From: an uncultured Algibacter sp.
Lineage (GTDB): Bacteria > Bacteroidota > Bacteroidia > Flavobacteriales > Flavobacteriaceae
DNA length: 64,000 bases
Direction of reading: 5' to 3'
Assembly: GCF_947495925.1 (NCBI RefSeq)
Contig: NZ_CANMAU010000002.1
Location: 372,001-436,000, forward strand
Below, in pieces: positions 44,874-54,165 of the stretch. Position 1 is the first letter of the stretch. Each line of letters begins with the position of its first letter. A program made the position numbers and the translations under genes. The notes under the pieces were generated by a model. The model was not told where the DNA came from. It was given only the letters and a program-made list of their open reading frames with translations, and searched no databases.

Positions 44874-46285
44874 TGAGCATTTCGTTATCAGATATCATAG
44901 AGCAATTACCTGAAGAAAGCACTTCAGATTATAGGAGCTTAAACCATGAATTGTTTCGTCAACTAAATAGAACTTGTGTTGTTGTTGATGATGATCCTAC
45001 AGGGAATCAAACAGTTTATGATATTCCACTTTTAACAAACTGGGATATTGAGGTATTAATTGAGGAATTTAAAAAAGAAACACCAACGTTTTTTTTATTA
45101 ACCAACTCGAGAAGTTTAAGCGAAATAGAGTCTACTCAAATGTATTCTCAAATTTCAAGAAACATATTACTTGCTTCCCAGGCAACAAATAGAGCATTTA
45201 CAATAATAAGTAGGAGTGATTCCACATTACGAGGTCATTTTTCAGAGGTAGACATTATAAAATCTAACATCCATTTAACTAACGCTATTACTGTTTTTAT
45301 TCCTGTAATGTTTGAAGGAGGTCGTGTTACTATTAATGATACGCATTACATTTCAAACCAAAATGAGTTGACTCCTGTTAGTGAAACCCCATTTGCTCAG
45401 GATCATACATTTGGCTATAAAAATGCTAATCTAAAAGCATGGATTGAGGAAAAAACGAAAGGGAGAGTAAAATCTGTAGATATTCATTCTATTGGTATTG
45501 AAGCTATTAGAAGTTTAGATGTCGCGGAGCTTAGTGTTCAAATTAATCATATTAATTCTGATGAGTATTGCATTATAAATGCACTCAATTATAAAGATCT
45601 GGATAAAGTAACTAATGCGTTGCTTCTTGCAGAGAAAATGGGTAAAAATATTGTATATAGAACATCAAGTTCTTTTGTTCCCAGTTACATTGGATTAAAA
45701 CCTAAGCCTGTTTTACATGCCGAAGAAATAGTAGATATTGCGAATAAAAATGGAGGATTAACAATTGTAGGCTCTTATGTTCCTAAATCTTCAATACAAC
45801 TTAATCGCGCATTAGAACACTTTAATAAAGAAACTATTGTTGAAGTTGATGTAGCTAAAATTTTGGGAGAACAATCTAAAATGTACATGGAAGGTTTAGG
45901 GTTGATCATTGATAAGCATATTTCTGAAGGAAAAGATGTACTTGTTTTTACAAGTAGAAAACTAGTTACGGGAAAAAATTCAAAATCAAACATAAATATA
46001 GCTTCGCAAGTATCAAATGCACTTGTCTCACTATTGAAGAATATGAATTCACGACCGAAATATCTGTTGGCAAAAGGAGGTATAACTTCAAATGATTTAG
46101 CTTTGAAGGGCTTAGGTATGAAACGTTCTAAGGTAATAGGGCAAATTGAGGCTGGAATTCCAGTTTGGGAAATGGGAGAGGAAACAAAGTTTACTAACTT
46201 ATTATATATCGTGTTTCCAGGAAATGTAGGCAACGAAAATTCACTTTTAAACATAATAAAAAAACTTTCATTATATGGCTACTAA
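44873..46285 (+). CDS. four-carbon acid sugar kinase (DUF1537 family)
   Basis: This is a two-domain kinase of 470 residues. The N-terminal sugar-binding domain has DDDPTG (about 39-44), LTNSRSLS and SRSDSTLRGHF, which hold the acid sugar. The C-terminal nucleotide-binding domain has LAKGGITSNDLALKGLG and FPGNVGNENSL. Characterised family members phosphorylate threonate, erythronate or their oxo forms at O4. Usually PdxA2 (a dehydrogenase) follows, but here none is seen. It overlaps the cyclase gene by one base and the transporter gene by 11. Confidence 0.93.
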   Translation: MSISLSDIIEQLPEESTSDYRSLNHELFRQLNRTCVVVDDDPTGNQTVYDIPLLTNWDIEVLIEEFKKETPTFFLLTNSRSLSEIESTQMYSQISRNILLASQATNRAFTIISRSDSTLRGHFSEVDIIKSNIHLTNAITVFIPVMFEGGRVTINDTHYISNQNELTPVSETPFAQDHTFGYKNANLKAWIEEKTKGRVKSVDIHSIGIEAIRSLDVAELSVQINHINSDEYCIINALNYKDLDKVTNALLLAEKMGKNIVYRTSSSFVPSYIGLKPKPVLHAEEIVDIANKNGGLTIVGSYVPKSSIQLNRALEHFNKETIVEVDVAKILGEQSKMYMEGLGLIIDKHISEGKDVLVFTSRKLVTGKNSKSNINIASQVSNALVSLLKNMNSRPKYLLAKGGITSNDLALKGLGMKRSKVIGQIEAGIPVWEMGEETKFTNLLYIVFPGNVGNENSLLNIIKKLSLYGY

Positions 46286-47537
46286 AATACCAACAAGGCG
46301 ATATGGATTTTTTGCAGGTTCATTTTTAATTACGCTACTATTATATATAGATAGGGTTTGTATTTCATCTGCTAAAGATTCAATAAGTGGTGATTTAAAT
46401 CTTACTGATATTGAAATGGGATGGGTTTTAAGCGCGTTTGCGCTGGGTTACGCCTTATTTCAAGTTCCTGGAGGCGCTCTTGGTGATAAATATGGCGTCA
46501 GAAAAGTAATGACAACCATCATGGTATTATGGTCTATTTTCACAGCCTTTACAGGAGCAGCATGGAACTATGTTTCAATGCTATTTTTTAGATTCGTTTT
46601 TGGTGCTGGAGAAGCTGGAGCTTTTCCTAATATTTCAAGAGCAGCATATTCGTGGGTTCCGCTAAAAGAACGCGGCATTTTTCAAGGGATTAATTTTTCA
46701 GGATCTAGATTAGGCGCGGCATTTGCCCTACCCTTAGTTGCTTACTTAATTGATGCTTGGGGTTGGCGTGCTATTTTTTATTTTTTTGGAGCAGTTGGTA
46801 TTGCTAGTTCTCTATTGTTTTATTTTTTATTTAGAAATAAGCCAGAAGAACATCCTGGCATTTCAGAAGAGGAAAAAAATTATATTATTAAAAATCGCCA
46901 ACAAGAAGAAGGTGTAAAGGTCACTTTGCCTTTAAGTAAGATTTTGGGGTCTAAAAATGTGATCTTAGCTATGATTCAATATATAGGGAGTAATTTTATT
47001 TTCTTTTTTATGCTCACTTGGCTATTTCCTTATATTAAAGCTAAGTATAGCTTAAACTTAGTAACAACAGGTTTTTATGCGATGTTGCCTTTGTTAGCAG
47101 GGGCGGTTGGAAACTGGGTATCAGGCTATACTGTTGATACTATTTATAAAACTGGACGCTGGAAGCTGTCGAGACAAATTCCTGCAATTATAGGATTTAG
47201 TTTAGTTGTAATTGGTATACTGTCAAGTTTATATATGGAGACTGCTCTAGGGGCTGTACTTTGTTTGTCAGTTGCCATTTTTGGAGCCGATATGGCTTTA
47301 AGTCCATCTTGGTCGTTTTGCATGGATATTGGTAAAGAAAATTCTGGAAAAGTATCAGGTATGATGAATATGGCAGGGAATTTAGGAGCTTTTACAACGG
47401 CATTAGCTTTCCCTTACTTACAAGCTTGGACAGGCTCAAATGATCCGTTTTTTTACGTTGCAGCATTTCTAGGATTAGTGGCAATTGTGTGTTGGATATT
47501 TATGGATTCTACAAAAGCGATTAATGATGAAAACTAA
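46275..47537 (+). CDS. MFS transporter, anion:cation symporter (ACS) type
   Basis: Twelve hydrophobic segments fill the 420 residues. MFS motif A is GDKYGVRKV in the loop after helix 2, and the ACS-branch signature is FGAGEAGAFPNISRAAYSWVP, as in hexuronate (ExuT) and glucarate carriers. The transporter would bring a sugar acid through the inner membrane by proton symport. It overlaps the kinase gene by 11 bases and the oxidoreductase gene by 14. No SusC/SusD system is nearby, so entry across the outer membrane must be by another path. Confidence 0.92.
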   Translation: MATKIPTRRYGFFAGSFLITLLLYIDRVCISSAKDSISGDLNLTDIEMGWVLSAFALGYALFQVPGGALGDKYGVRKVMTTIMVLWSIFTAFTGAAWNYVSMLFFRFVFGAGEAGAFPNISRAAYSWVPLKERGIFQGINFSGSRLGAAFALPLVAYLIDAWGWRAIFYFFGAVGIASSLLFYFLFRNKPEEHPGISEEEKNYIIKNRQQEEGVKVTLPLSKILGSKNVILAMIQYIGSNFIFFFMLTWLFPYIKAKYSLNLVTTGFYAMLPLLAGAVGNWVSGYTVDTIYKTGRWKLSRQIPAIIGFSLVVIGILSSLYMETALGAVLCLSVAIFGADMALSPSWSFCMDIGKENSGKVSGMMNMAGNLGAFTTALAFPYLQAWTGSNDPFFYVAAFLGLVAIVCWIFMDSTKAINDEN

Positions 47538-48552
47538 ATTAAAAGGTGTTGCCATAGGTGCAGGATATTTTAGCAGGTTTCAATATGAAGCATGGACGCG
47601 TATTCCTGAGGTTGAAATTACTGCAATTTGTAATTCTAATTTAGAACGTGCAAAGAGTATAATGGAGCCCTATAATATAAAAAATCATTATTCTGATTAT
47701 AAAGAAATGATTTTAAAAGAAAAACCAGACTTTGTAGATATTATTACCCCACCTGAAACGCATTTTGAAATGTGCAAGTTTGCTGCTGATCATGGGGTAG
47801 ATATAATTTGTCAAAAACCCTTGGCACCAACAATTGAAGAATCTCAAAAGATTGTTGATTATGTTTCAAAAAAGGGAGTCCGATTTGTAGTGCATGAAAA
47901 TTTTAGGTTCCAGCCTTGGCATAGAGAAATAAAAAAAATTATAAATGAAGGAGATATTGGTGATTTATTCAGTTTAAATTTTAGAAGCCGAATGGGCGAT
48001 GGATGGGGTGATGATGCATATTTATCAAGACAACCTTATTTCAGAGACTATAAAAAATTGCTTATTTATGAAACGGGGGTTCATTTCATTGATACTTTCA
48101 GGTATCATGCGGGTGAGGTTGAAAGTGTGTATGCTATTTTGAAAAGGTTAAACCCCGTAATAAAAGGAGAAGATTCAGGTTTGATGATTCTAAATTTTGA
48201 AAACAAATCTCATGCAATTTGGGACGCAAATCGATTTAATGAAAACAACTTTAAGAAGCAACGTTATACCTTCGGCGAGTATCTAATAGATGGGTCTGAG
48301 GGATCAGTTCGTTTGTATTCGGATGGAAAAATAACAGTTCAGAAACTTGGAGAATCAGAAAAGAACCATCATTACATACATAATGATGTTGGTTTTGCTG
48401 GAGATTGCTGTTATATTTTCCAGCGTGATTTTATAGACAAGCTTATTTCAGGTGATGCTTTTGAAACTAGTGGAGACAATTATTTAAAAACTTTAAAAGC
48501 TCAAGAAGCTGTATATAAGTCAGCAGAAATTAATGCACCAGTAATTTTATGA
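47524..48552 (+). CDS. Gfo/Idh/MocA family oxidoreductase
   Basis: An NAD(P)-dependent sugar oxidoreductase. The Rossmann fold begins GVAIGAGYFSRFQ, the lysine of the catalytic site is in CQKPLAPT (EKP-type motif), and the second catalytic block YETGVHFIDTFRY carries the general acid-base pair GxHxxD. The ATG at 47524 is followed by another at 47527; either could serve. The open frame extends upstream to 47485 but lies within the MFS gene. It probably oxidises or epimerises the sugar before or after the acid stage; its exact place in the path is unknown. Confidence 0.9.
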   Translation: MMKTKLKGVAIGAGYFSRFQYEAWTRIPEVEITAICNSNLERAKSIMEPYNIKNHYSDYKEMILKEKPDFVDIITPPETHFEMCKFAADHGVDIICQKPLAPTIEESQKIVDYVSKKGVRFVVHENFRFQPWHREIKKIINEGDIGDLFSLNFRSRMGDGWGDDAYLSRQPYFRDYKKLLIYETGVHFIDTFRYHAGEVESVYAILKRLNPVIKGEDSGLMILNFENKSHAIWDANRFNENNFKKQRYTFGEYLIDGSEGSVRLYSDGKITVQKLGESEKNHHYIHNDVGFAGDCCYIFQRDFIDKLISGDAFETSGDNYLKTLKAQEAVYKSAEINAPVIL

Positions 48553-48611
48553 CTTTTCAAAGTCGTAAAAACTTAATTATAAACTAAAATATTATTATAA
48601 ACATATACCAC

Positions 48612-51509
48612 ATGAAAAAACTATTTGTTTTAACCGGATTATTTTTCTTGCTTATGAGTACATCTCATTCTCAAGAATCAAAAGTTATTATTGATGGCGA
48701 ATTAAAAAAATGGCACAAGGTAACCCTAAGTTTTGAAGGAGATGATATTAGCGAGAATGATCAGAACAATCCCTTTTTGAATTACAGATTAAATGTAACT
48801 TTTAAAAATGGAGATAAGACCTATGTAGTTCCCGGGTTTTACGCAGCCGACGGAGATGCTAGTGAAACAAGTGCAACAAGCGGAAGTATTTGGAAAGTAA
48901 GGTTTAGACCAGATACTGTAGGTGAATGGTCTTATAACGTGTCTTTTAGAAAAGGTGATGCTATTGCCGTTGACGATAATGTTGATGCGGGAGAGGTGAC
49001 TCAGTTTGATGGATTAAAAGGCACATTCGTTGTTGATAAATCTGATAAACTAGGTGAAGATTTTAGAGGGAAAGGGCGCTTGAATGTTACCGACTTAGGT
49101 TATTTACAATTTGAAGATAGTAAAGATTATTTCTTAAAAGGTGGCGCAGACAGCCCTGAAAGCTTTTTGGGGTATTATGAGTTTGATCAAACCCCTCCTT
49201 CACATAAATACGAAGCACATGCACAAGATTGGAAGTCAGGAAATCCAACATGGCAAAATGGTAAAGGAAAAAATATTATTGGAGCATTAAATTACTTAAG
49301 CTCTAAAGATATGAATTCGGTATATTTTTTAACCATGAATGTTCAAGGAGATGGTAAAGATGTATGGCCTTGGAATAGTGTTAATGAACGTTACCGTTTT
49401 GACTGTAGCAAGCTTGATCAATGGGAGGTTGTTTTTGATCATATGGACAAATTGGGCTTAATGTTACATATAGTAACTCAAGAAACTGAAAATGAATTGC
49501 TACTAGATATAGGAGAGTTAGGTACGCAGCGTAAGTTGTATTACAGAGAATTAATAGCGAGGTTTTCACATCATTTAGGGATTACTTGGAATTTAGGTGA
49601 AGAAAATGGCCCATTAAGCTGGACACCAAAAGGACAAACTACTAAAGACAGAAAGGCTATGGCTAAGTATATTAAAACACATGATCCTTATAAGAACCTA
49701 GTTGTACTTCATACTCATGCTCATAGTAATGATCAAGATACATATTTAGAACCTTTATTGGGGTACGAATACTTGGATGGACCATCAATGCAAACGCATG
49801 ATCCGCATGAAGTACATGAAAGGGTTTTAAAGTTCATTAATGATTCTAAAAAAGCAGGACAACGCTGGGTGGTTTGTCAAGATGAAATTGGACCAGCAGG
49901 TACCGGTGCTAAACCCGATGCAGATGATCCAGAACATAATGATATAAGAGCAAAGGTTTTATGGGGGAATTTAATGGCTGGAGGAGCAGGTGTGGAATGG
50001 TATTTCGGTTATAAATTTGCGCATAACGATTTAAAATGTGAAGACTGGAGGTCAAGAGATATTTTATGGGATCAAACGAGATATGCACTACAGTTTTTTC
50101 AAAAGTATGTTTCCTTTACAACAATGCATTCGGCAAACGGCCTAACAGATAATCTAGATGATTATGTTTTTGCTAATAATGGTGTTAATTATGTAGTATA
50201 TCTTCCAGAAGTAAAAGAAACTAAGTTAAATTTATATGGGGTGAGCTCCAAGTTTTCTATTAAATGGTATAACCCAAGAACAGGAGGAGAATTACAAAAT
50301 GGAAGCGTTAAATCTATTAAAGGAGGTGGTTTTGTTTCCGTTGGAACACCGCCAGATAATAACGGAGATTGGGTTGCCCTAATTACCACAAAAAGTAATG
50401 TAGCAACAACTGTAACTTCTAAAGAACGAGAGCTTGTTATTTGTAAAGCATTGAGTCATTTCGAAATAGATAAGACAAGTAAGGCATTATTTTATAAAGA
50501 CGTGTCCAATGCAGCATTAGGAATAAATGCAGCAGATAAAAGTTATCGAGATGTTTTCGCAAATGCAAAAATGATTTTTAAAGGAGAAAGTGGTTCGTAT
50601 AATGTATTTTTCAGAACAATCACTGAAAATGATGGCGAATCGGTTTATAAAGTTCTTATAAATGGAACTGAAATTAGTACCGTTACTAATCCCGAAACAA
50701 GTGCTTCTTATGAGAGTGTAGATCATGACTTAGGAATTGTATCTATTCATAAAAATGATATTCTTGAGATTCAGTCAAAAGCGGTCACTAATGGGAAAAT
50801 CCCTGAAAATGATGAAACCGCTTGGTCGAGAGGACGTTGGACTAGCATTGATTTTATTCCAGAAGGAGCTGTTATTAATGAAATAGCATCAGTAATGGAG
50901 GTACTTAAGGATAAACCACCTTTTGTAGAAAATAATGGTTTTTTAGAAGTTGAAGCGGAGGCTTATCAATTTAAAACTAATAATAATTCACCACGAGATT
51001 GGTATACACAATCAAAAACTAGTAAGTTGCCATCTAAAGCAGGTAAAAAGCTTGAAGATCATTCAGATTCTGCTAGTGGGAATGCATATATTGAAGCATT
51101 GCCAGATACGCGTATCACTCATGATGATGAATTAATTGTGGGTGAAAATTTTTTCCCTATTTCGGGTACAGGAGGTATTGTATCATATAAAGTGAGGATT
51201 AATACTCCTGGAAAGTATTATGTATGGGTAAAAGCGTTTTCAACAGGTTCAGAAGATAATGGGTTACATGTTGGTGTTAATGGTGAATGGCCAGAGAGTG
51301 GTGCACGTATACAGTGGTGTGAGGGGAAAAATGTATGGACATGGTCTTCTGCGCAACGGGTTGAAGAAAATCATTGTGGTTATCCTCAAACCATAACTTT
51401 AGACTTTAAAGAGGCCGGTGAATATATTGTATCATTTTCAATGCGTGAGGATGGAACGGAGATAGATAAATGGATATTAGCACAGGATAAGAACTTTATT
51501 CCGGAATAA
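48612..51509 (+). CDS. secreted DUF5060 glycoside-hydrolase-like multidomain protein
   Basis: At 965 residues it is the largest gene of the operon. The order is: signal peptide ending SHSQ (about 1-20), a DUF5060 immunoglobulin-like domain (about 24-105, KWHKVTLSFEGDD and VPGFYAADGD), a TIM-barrel-like domain (about 150-510) and C-terminal beta modules (about 600-765 and 775-965, the last CBM-like). Barrel motifs WNLGEENG (about 332) and CQDEIGPAG (about 425) sit where clan GH-A enzymes hold the acid/base and nucleophile glutamates. The substrate is unknown. No type IX C-terminal domain is seen. A 59-base gap separates it from the oxidoreductase gene. Confidence 0.8.
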   Translation: MKKLFVLTGLFFLLMSTSHSQESKVIIDGELKKWHKVTLSFEGDDISENDQNNPFLNYRLNVTFKNGDKTYVVPGFYAADGDASETSATSGSIWKVRFRPDTVGEWSYNVSFRKGDAIAVDDNVDAGEVTQFDGLKGTFVVDKSDKLGEDFRGKGRLNVTDLGYLQFEDSKDYFLKGGADSPESFLGYYEFDQTPPSHKYEAHAQDWKSGNPTWQNGKGKNIIGALNYLSSKDMNSVYFLTMNVQGDGKDVWPWNSVNERYRFDCSKLDQWEVVFDHMDKLGLMLHIVTQETENELLLDIGELGTQRKLYYRELIARFSHHLGITWNLGEENGPLSWTPKGQTTKDRKAMAKYIKTHDPYKNLVVLHTHAHSNDQDTYLEPLLGYEYLDGPSMQTHDPHEVHERVLKFINDSKKAGQRWVVCQDEIGPAGTGAKPDADDPEHNDIRAKVLWGNLMAGGAGVEWYFGYKFAHNDLKCEDWRSRDILWDQTRYALQFFQKYVSFTTMHSANGLTDNLDDYVFANNGVNYVVYLPEVKETKLNLYGVSSKFSIKWYNPRTGGELQNGSVKSIKGGGFVSVGTPPDNNGDWVALITTKSNVATTVTSKERELVICKALSHFEIDKTSKALFYKDVSNAALGINAADKSYRDVFANAKMIFKGESGSYNVFFRTITENDGESVYKVLINGTEISTVTNPETSASYESVDHDLGIVSIHKNDILEIQSKAVTNGKIPENDETAWSRGRWTSIDFIPEGAVINEIASVMEVLKDKPPFVENNGFLEVEAEAYQFKTNNNSPRDWYTQSKTSKLPSKAGKKLEDHSDSASGNAYIEALPDTRITHDDELIVGENFFPISGTGGIVSYKVRINTPGKYYVWVKAFSTGSEDNGLHVGVNGEWPESGARIQWCEGKNVWTWSSAQRVEENHCGYPQTITLDFKEAGEYIVSFSMREDGTEIDKWILAQDKNFIPE

Positions 51510-51528
51510 GTTAGCGGGATTTAAAAAG

Positions 51529-52767
51529 TTAATTGATGTTAAGATAATTAATGATATGGCTTACGGCTCCTTTATTCTTTTTAACATAGTCTTTATTTTT
51601 GGCGCCACAAGCTACTCGTTTATTATCATCCGTAATGAGTTCACTTAAAATAGTATTGAATTGCTTGTGGTTGGAAATGGAAAACATGCCGCCATTATCA
51701 ATCATGGCTTGAGCTTCAGGGAATTCTTTGTGATTTTGGCCTATTATTATAGGGACACCAAATACTGCAGGCTCGAGAGAGTTGTGTAGGCCAGTGTTTC
51801 CCATGCCACCGCCAACATAAGCAATATCTGCATAATTATAAATTTTTGAAAGAAGACCTATAGTGTCAACAATGAAAACTGAATAATCAGTAAGTTGTTT
51901 GTTCTCTTTTTCAGAAAACAAAATAGATTCTGCAGCTAGTTCCTTTTGAAGGTTATGTATTCGAGACATTTTTACGTTGTGAGGTGCGATAATGTATTTT
52001 ATATCTTTGGATGCATTGTTGTTTATAAAATCAACAAATAAAGATTCTCCATCAGGCCAAGTACTTCCAGCTACAATACATAATTTACCATCTATAAATT
52101 CATGGATGAAACTTAATGAATTGTTCATATTCAGCTGATTTGTAACCCGGTCGAAACGGGTGTCTCCAGAAATAGTAACCTCATGATAGCCTATGGAATT
52201 AAGAAGCTCTCTTGAAGCCTTGTTTTGTGTAAAAATATGATCAAAAGAGAATAAAGCGCTTCTAAAAAGGCTACCGTAAAATTTGAAATAATGTTGGTTT
52301 TTTCTAAAAGCTGCAGAAATGAGAATAGCTTTTAATTGTCTGTTTTTTAATTCATTTAAAAAATTTGGCCAAATATCATATTTAACGAAAACGGTTAGTT
52401 CAGGTCTTACAAAGTCCAAAAAGCGTTTGGCGTTACTTTGCGTGTCCATTGGTAAGTAAATAACAATATCTGCTATGGGCGAATTTTTACGGATTTCATA
52501 CCCGGAAGGTGAAAAAAAACTGAGTATAATTTTATGTTTACTATAACATTTTCTCAGTTCTGTAAAAACAGGAAGTCCTTGCTCATATTCACCTAATGAA
52601 GCACAATGAAACCAAATGGTTTTATCGGTTTCAGAAATGCCTTGTTCTAATAATTTAAACGTCTGTTTTCTGCCTTGAACACCTTTGTTAAGTTTTTCAT
52701 TAAATAATGCTGCACATTTAAGAACAAAAGCAATAAGGTGAATTCCAATAGTATATAAAGATCTCAA
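51529..52767 (-). CDS. waaA: 3-deoxy-D-manno-octulosonic acid (Kdo) transferase
   Basis: The glycosyltransferase (GT30) adds Kdo to lipid A precursor at the inner membrane. The N terminus is one membrane anchor (IGIHLIAFVLKCAALF). Family motifs include IWFHCASLGEYEQ, KIILSFFSPSGYE, FVKYDIWPNFL, VAGSTWPDGE and the C-terminal GGGMGNTGLHNSLEPAVFGVP. Its 412 residues are typical. It converges on the DUF5060 gene and lies back to back with the DegT gene. Confidence 0.94.
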   Translation of the reverse strand: MRSLYTIGIHLIAFVLKCAALFNEKLNKGVQGRKQTFKLLEQGISETDKTIWFHCASLGEYEQGLPVFTELRKCYSKHKIILSFFSPSGYEIRKNSPIADIVIYLPMDTQSNAKRFLDFVRPELTVFVKYDIWPNFLNELKNRQLKAILISAAFRKNQHYFKFYGSLFRSALFSFDHIFTQNKASRELLNSIGYHEVTISGDTRFDRVTNQLNMNNSLSFIHEFIDGKLCIVAGSTWPDGESLFVDFINNNASKDIKYIIAPHNVKMSRIHNLQKELAAESILFSEKENKQLTDYSVFIVDTIGLLSKIYNYADIAYVGGGMGNTGLHNSLEPAVFGVPIIIGQNHKEFPEAQAMIDNGGMFSISNHKQFNTILSELITDDNKRVACGAKNKDYVKKNKGAVSHIINYLNIN

Positions 52768-52900
52768 AATATTTTCTTTATGCTAAAATACATTTCTTTA
52801 AAATAACTTCAAGTTTAATTTTAATTTGTTTAGTGCGTCCATAGGATGGCTAACCTATATCGTTTGCGTCTAGTGTTGGGATTAAATCATGAATGTTTCA

Positions 52901-52931
52901 TTGGTTAACGTTAATGATTTTTGTAATTTTG
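52901..52931 (+). promoter_or_regulatory. promoter of the degT-galE operon
   Basis: TTG at 52901-52903 and TAATTTTG at 52924-52931, with 20 bases between, fit the Bacteroidota consensus. The start codon of the aminotransferase lies 80 bases downstream. Confidence 0.7.
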
Positions 52932-53010
52932 TAATCGATTCGTTCACAACGGGTATTGATAAAAATTAGTTGTGTTATTTCTTAATTATAATAGGTTATA
53001 ATTGTTTTAG

Positions 53011-54165
53011 ATGAAGAAAATTCAAATGGTTGACCTCAAAGGTCAGTATAACGATATAAAAGATGTCGTTAACCCTTCAATCCAGGAAGTAATTGAAAAT
53101 ACAGCATTTATCAACGGTCCGAAAGTTCATGATTTTCAGAAAAACCTTGAAACTTATTTAGGAGTTAAACATGTTATCCCTTGTGCTAATGGAACCGATG
53201 CACTTCAAATAGCTATGATGGGTTTGGGGTTAAAGCCCGGAGATGAAGTAATTACCGCAGATTTTACTTTTGCGGCTACAGTTGAGGTTATTGCATTACT
53301 GCAATTAACTCCAGTTTTAGTCGATGTTAATGAGGATGATTTCAATATCAATATTGAAGCTGTAAAAAAAGCTATTACGCCTAAAACAAAGGCCATTGTA
53401 CCAGTTCATTTATTTGGCCAATGTGCAAATATAGAAGCTATTATGGACATCGCTAATGAACATAATTTATTTGTAATTGAAGATAATGCTCAGGCTATAG
53501 GTGCAGATTACACTTATAAAGATGGTTCAAAAGTTAAAGCAGGGACGATTGGTAATGTAGGAGCAACATCTTTTTTTCCATCTAAAAACTTAGGTTGTTA
53601 TGGAGATGGAGGAGCTATTTTTACTAATGATGATCAATTAGCACATACCATCCGAGGCATTGTTAATCATGGGATGTATGAACGTTACCATCACGATGTT
53701 GTTGGTGTAAATTCTAGACTTGATAGTATTCAGGCAGCTGTTTTAAATGCTAAATTACCTTTTTTGGATGCCTACAATAAGGCTAGACAGACTGCTGCAA
53801 GAAAATACAATACGGCTTTTAAGGATATAGATAGTATTATTACACCTAAAACAGTTAGAGGATGTGATGGTGTTTGTGATACCTGTGATTGTCATGTATT
53901 TCATCAGTATACTTTAAGAGTTCAGGGTGCAAATAGGGATGCCTTGGCAAAACATTTAAATGAAAAAGGAATACCTTGTGGTGTGTATTATCCAATTCCA
54001 TTGCATAGGCAAAAAGCTTATTTGGATTCGAGATATAAGGAAAATGATTTTGGAGTTACTAATACTTTAGTAAAAGACGTTATTTCATTACCAATGCATA
54101 CGGAATTAGATGATGAGCAAATAGATTATATTACATCAACAATTATAAATTTTATAAATGGATAA
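53011..54165 (+). CDS. DegT/DnrJ/EryC1/StrS family PLP aminotransferase
   Basis: These enzymes put an amino group on a nucleotide-linked 3- or 4-oxo sugar. The fold type I core has HVIPCANGTDALQIAM, VPVHLFGQCANIE, VIEDNAQAIGADY and the PLP lysine in FFPSKNLGCYGDGG (about residue 192). A cysteine cluster, GCDGVCDTCDCH (about 285-296), lies just before FHQYTLRV and is absent from many relatives. The gene is joined to galE by an 8-base overlap, so the pair probably supplies an amino sugar for surface glycans; that is inference. Confidence 0.9.
   Translation: MKKIQMVDLKGQYNDIKDVVNPSIQEVIENTAFINGPKVHDFQKNLETYLGVKHVIPCANGTDALQIAMMGLGLKPGDEVITADFTFAATVEVIALLQLTPVLVDVNEDDFNINIEAVKKAITPKTKAIVPVHLFGQCANIEAIMDIANEHNLFVIEDNAQAIGADYTYKDGSKVKAGTIGNVGATSFFPSKNLGCYGDGGAIFTNDDQLAHTIRGIVNHGMYERYHHDVVGVNSRLDSIQAAVLNAKLPFLDAYNKARQTAARKYNTAFKDIDSIITPKTVRGCDGVCDTCDCHVFHQYTLRVQGANRDALAKHLNEKGIPCGVYYPIPLHRQKAYLDSRYKENDFGVTNTLVKDVISLPMHTELDDEQIDYITSTIINFING

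Noticed and set aside
45775-46254. 159-codon minus-strand frame inside the DUF1537 gene
   Set aside because: The plus-strand kinase carries clear family motifs through this stretch; the frame is a shadow.
39245-51509. Genomic island integrated at tRNA-Leu with attachment repeats
   Set aside because: I found no repeat of the tRNA 3' end near 51.5 kb and no integrase gene, so site-specific integration is not supported.
29731-51509. Classic polysaccharide utilisation locus with SusC/SusD
   Set aside because: No TonB-dependent receptor or SusD-like lipoprotein frame exists in the window; only glycosidases and a sugar-acid operon are seen.
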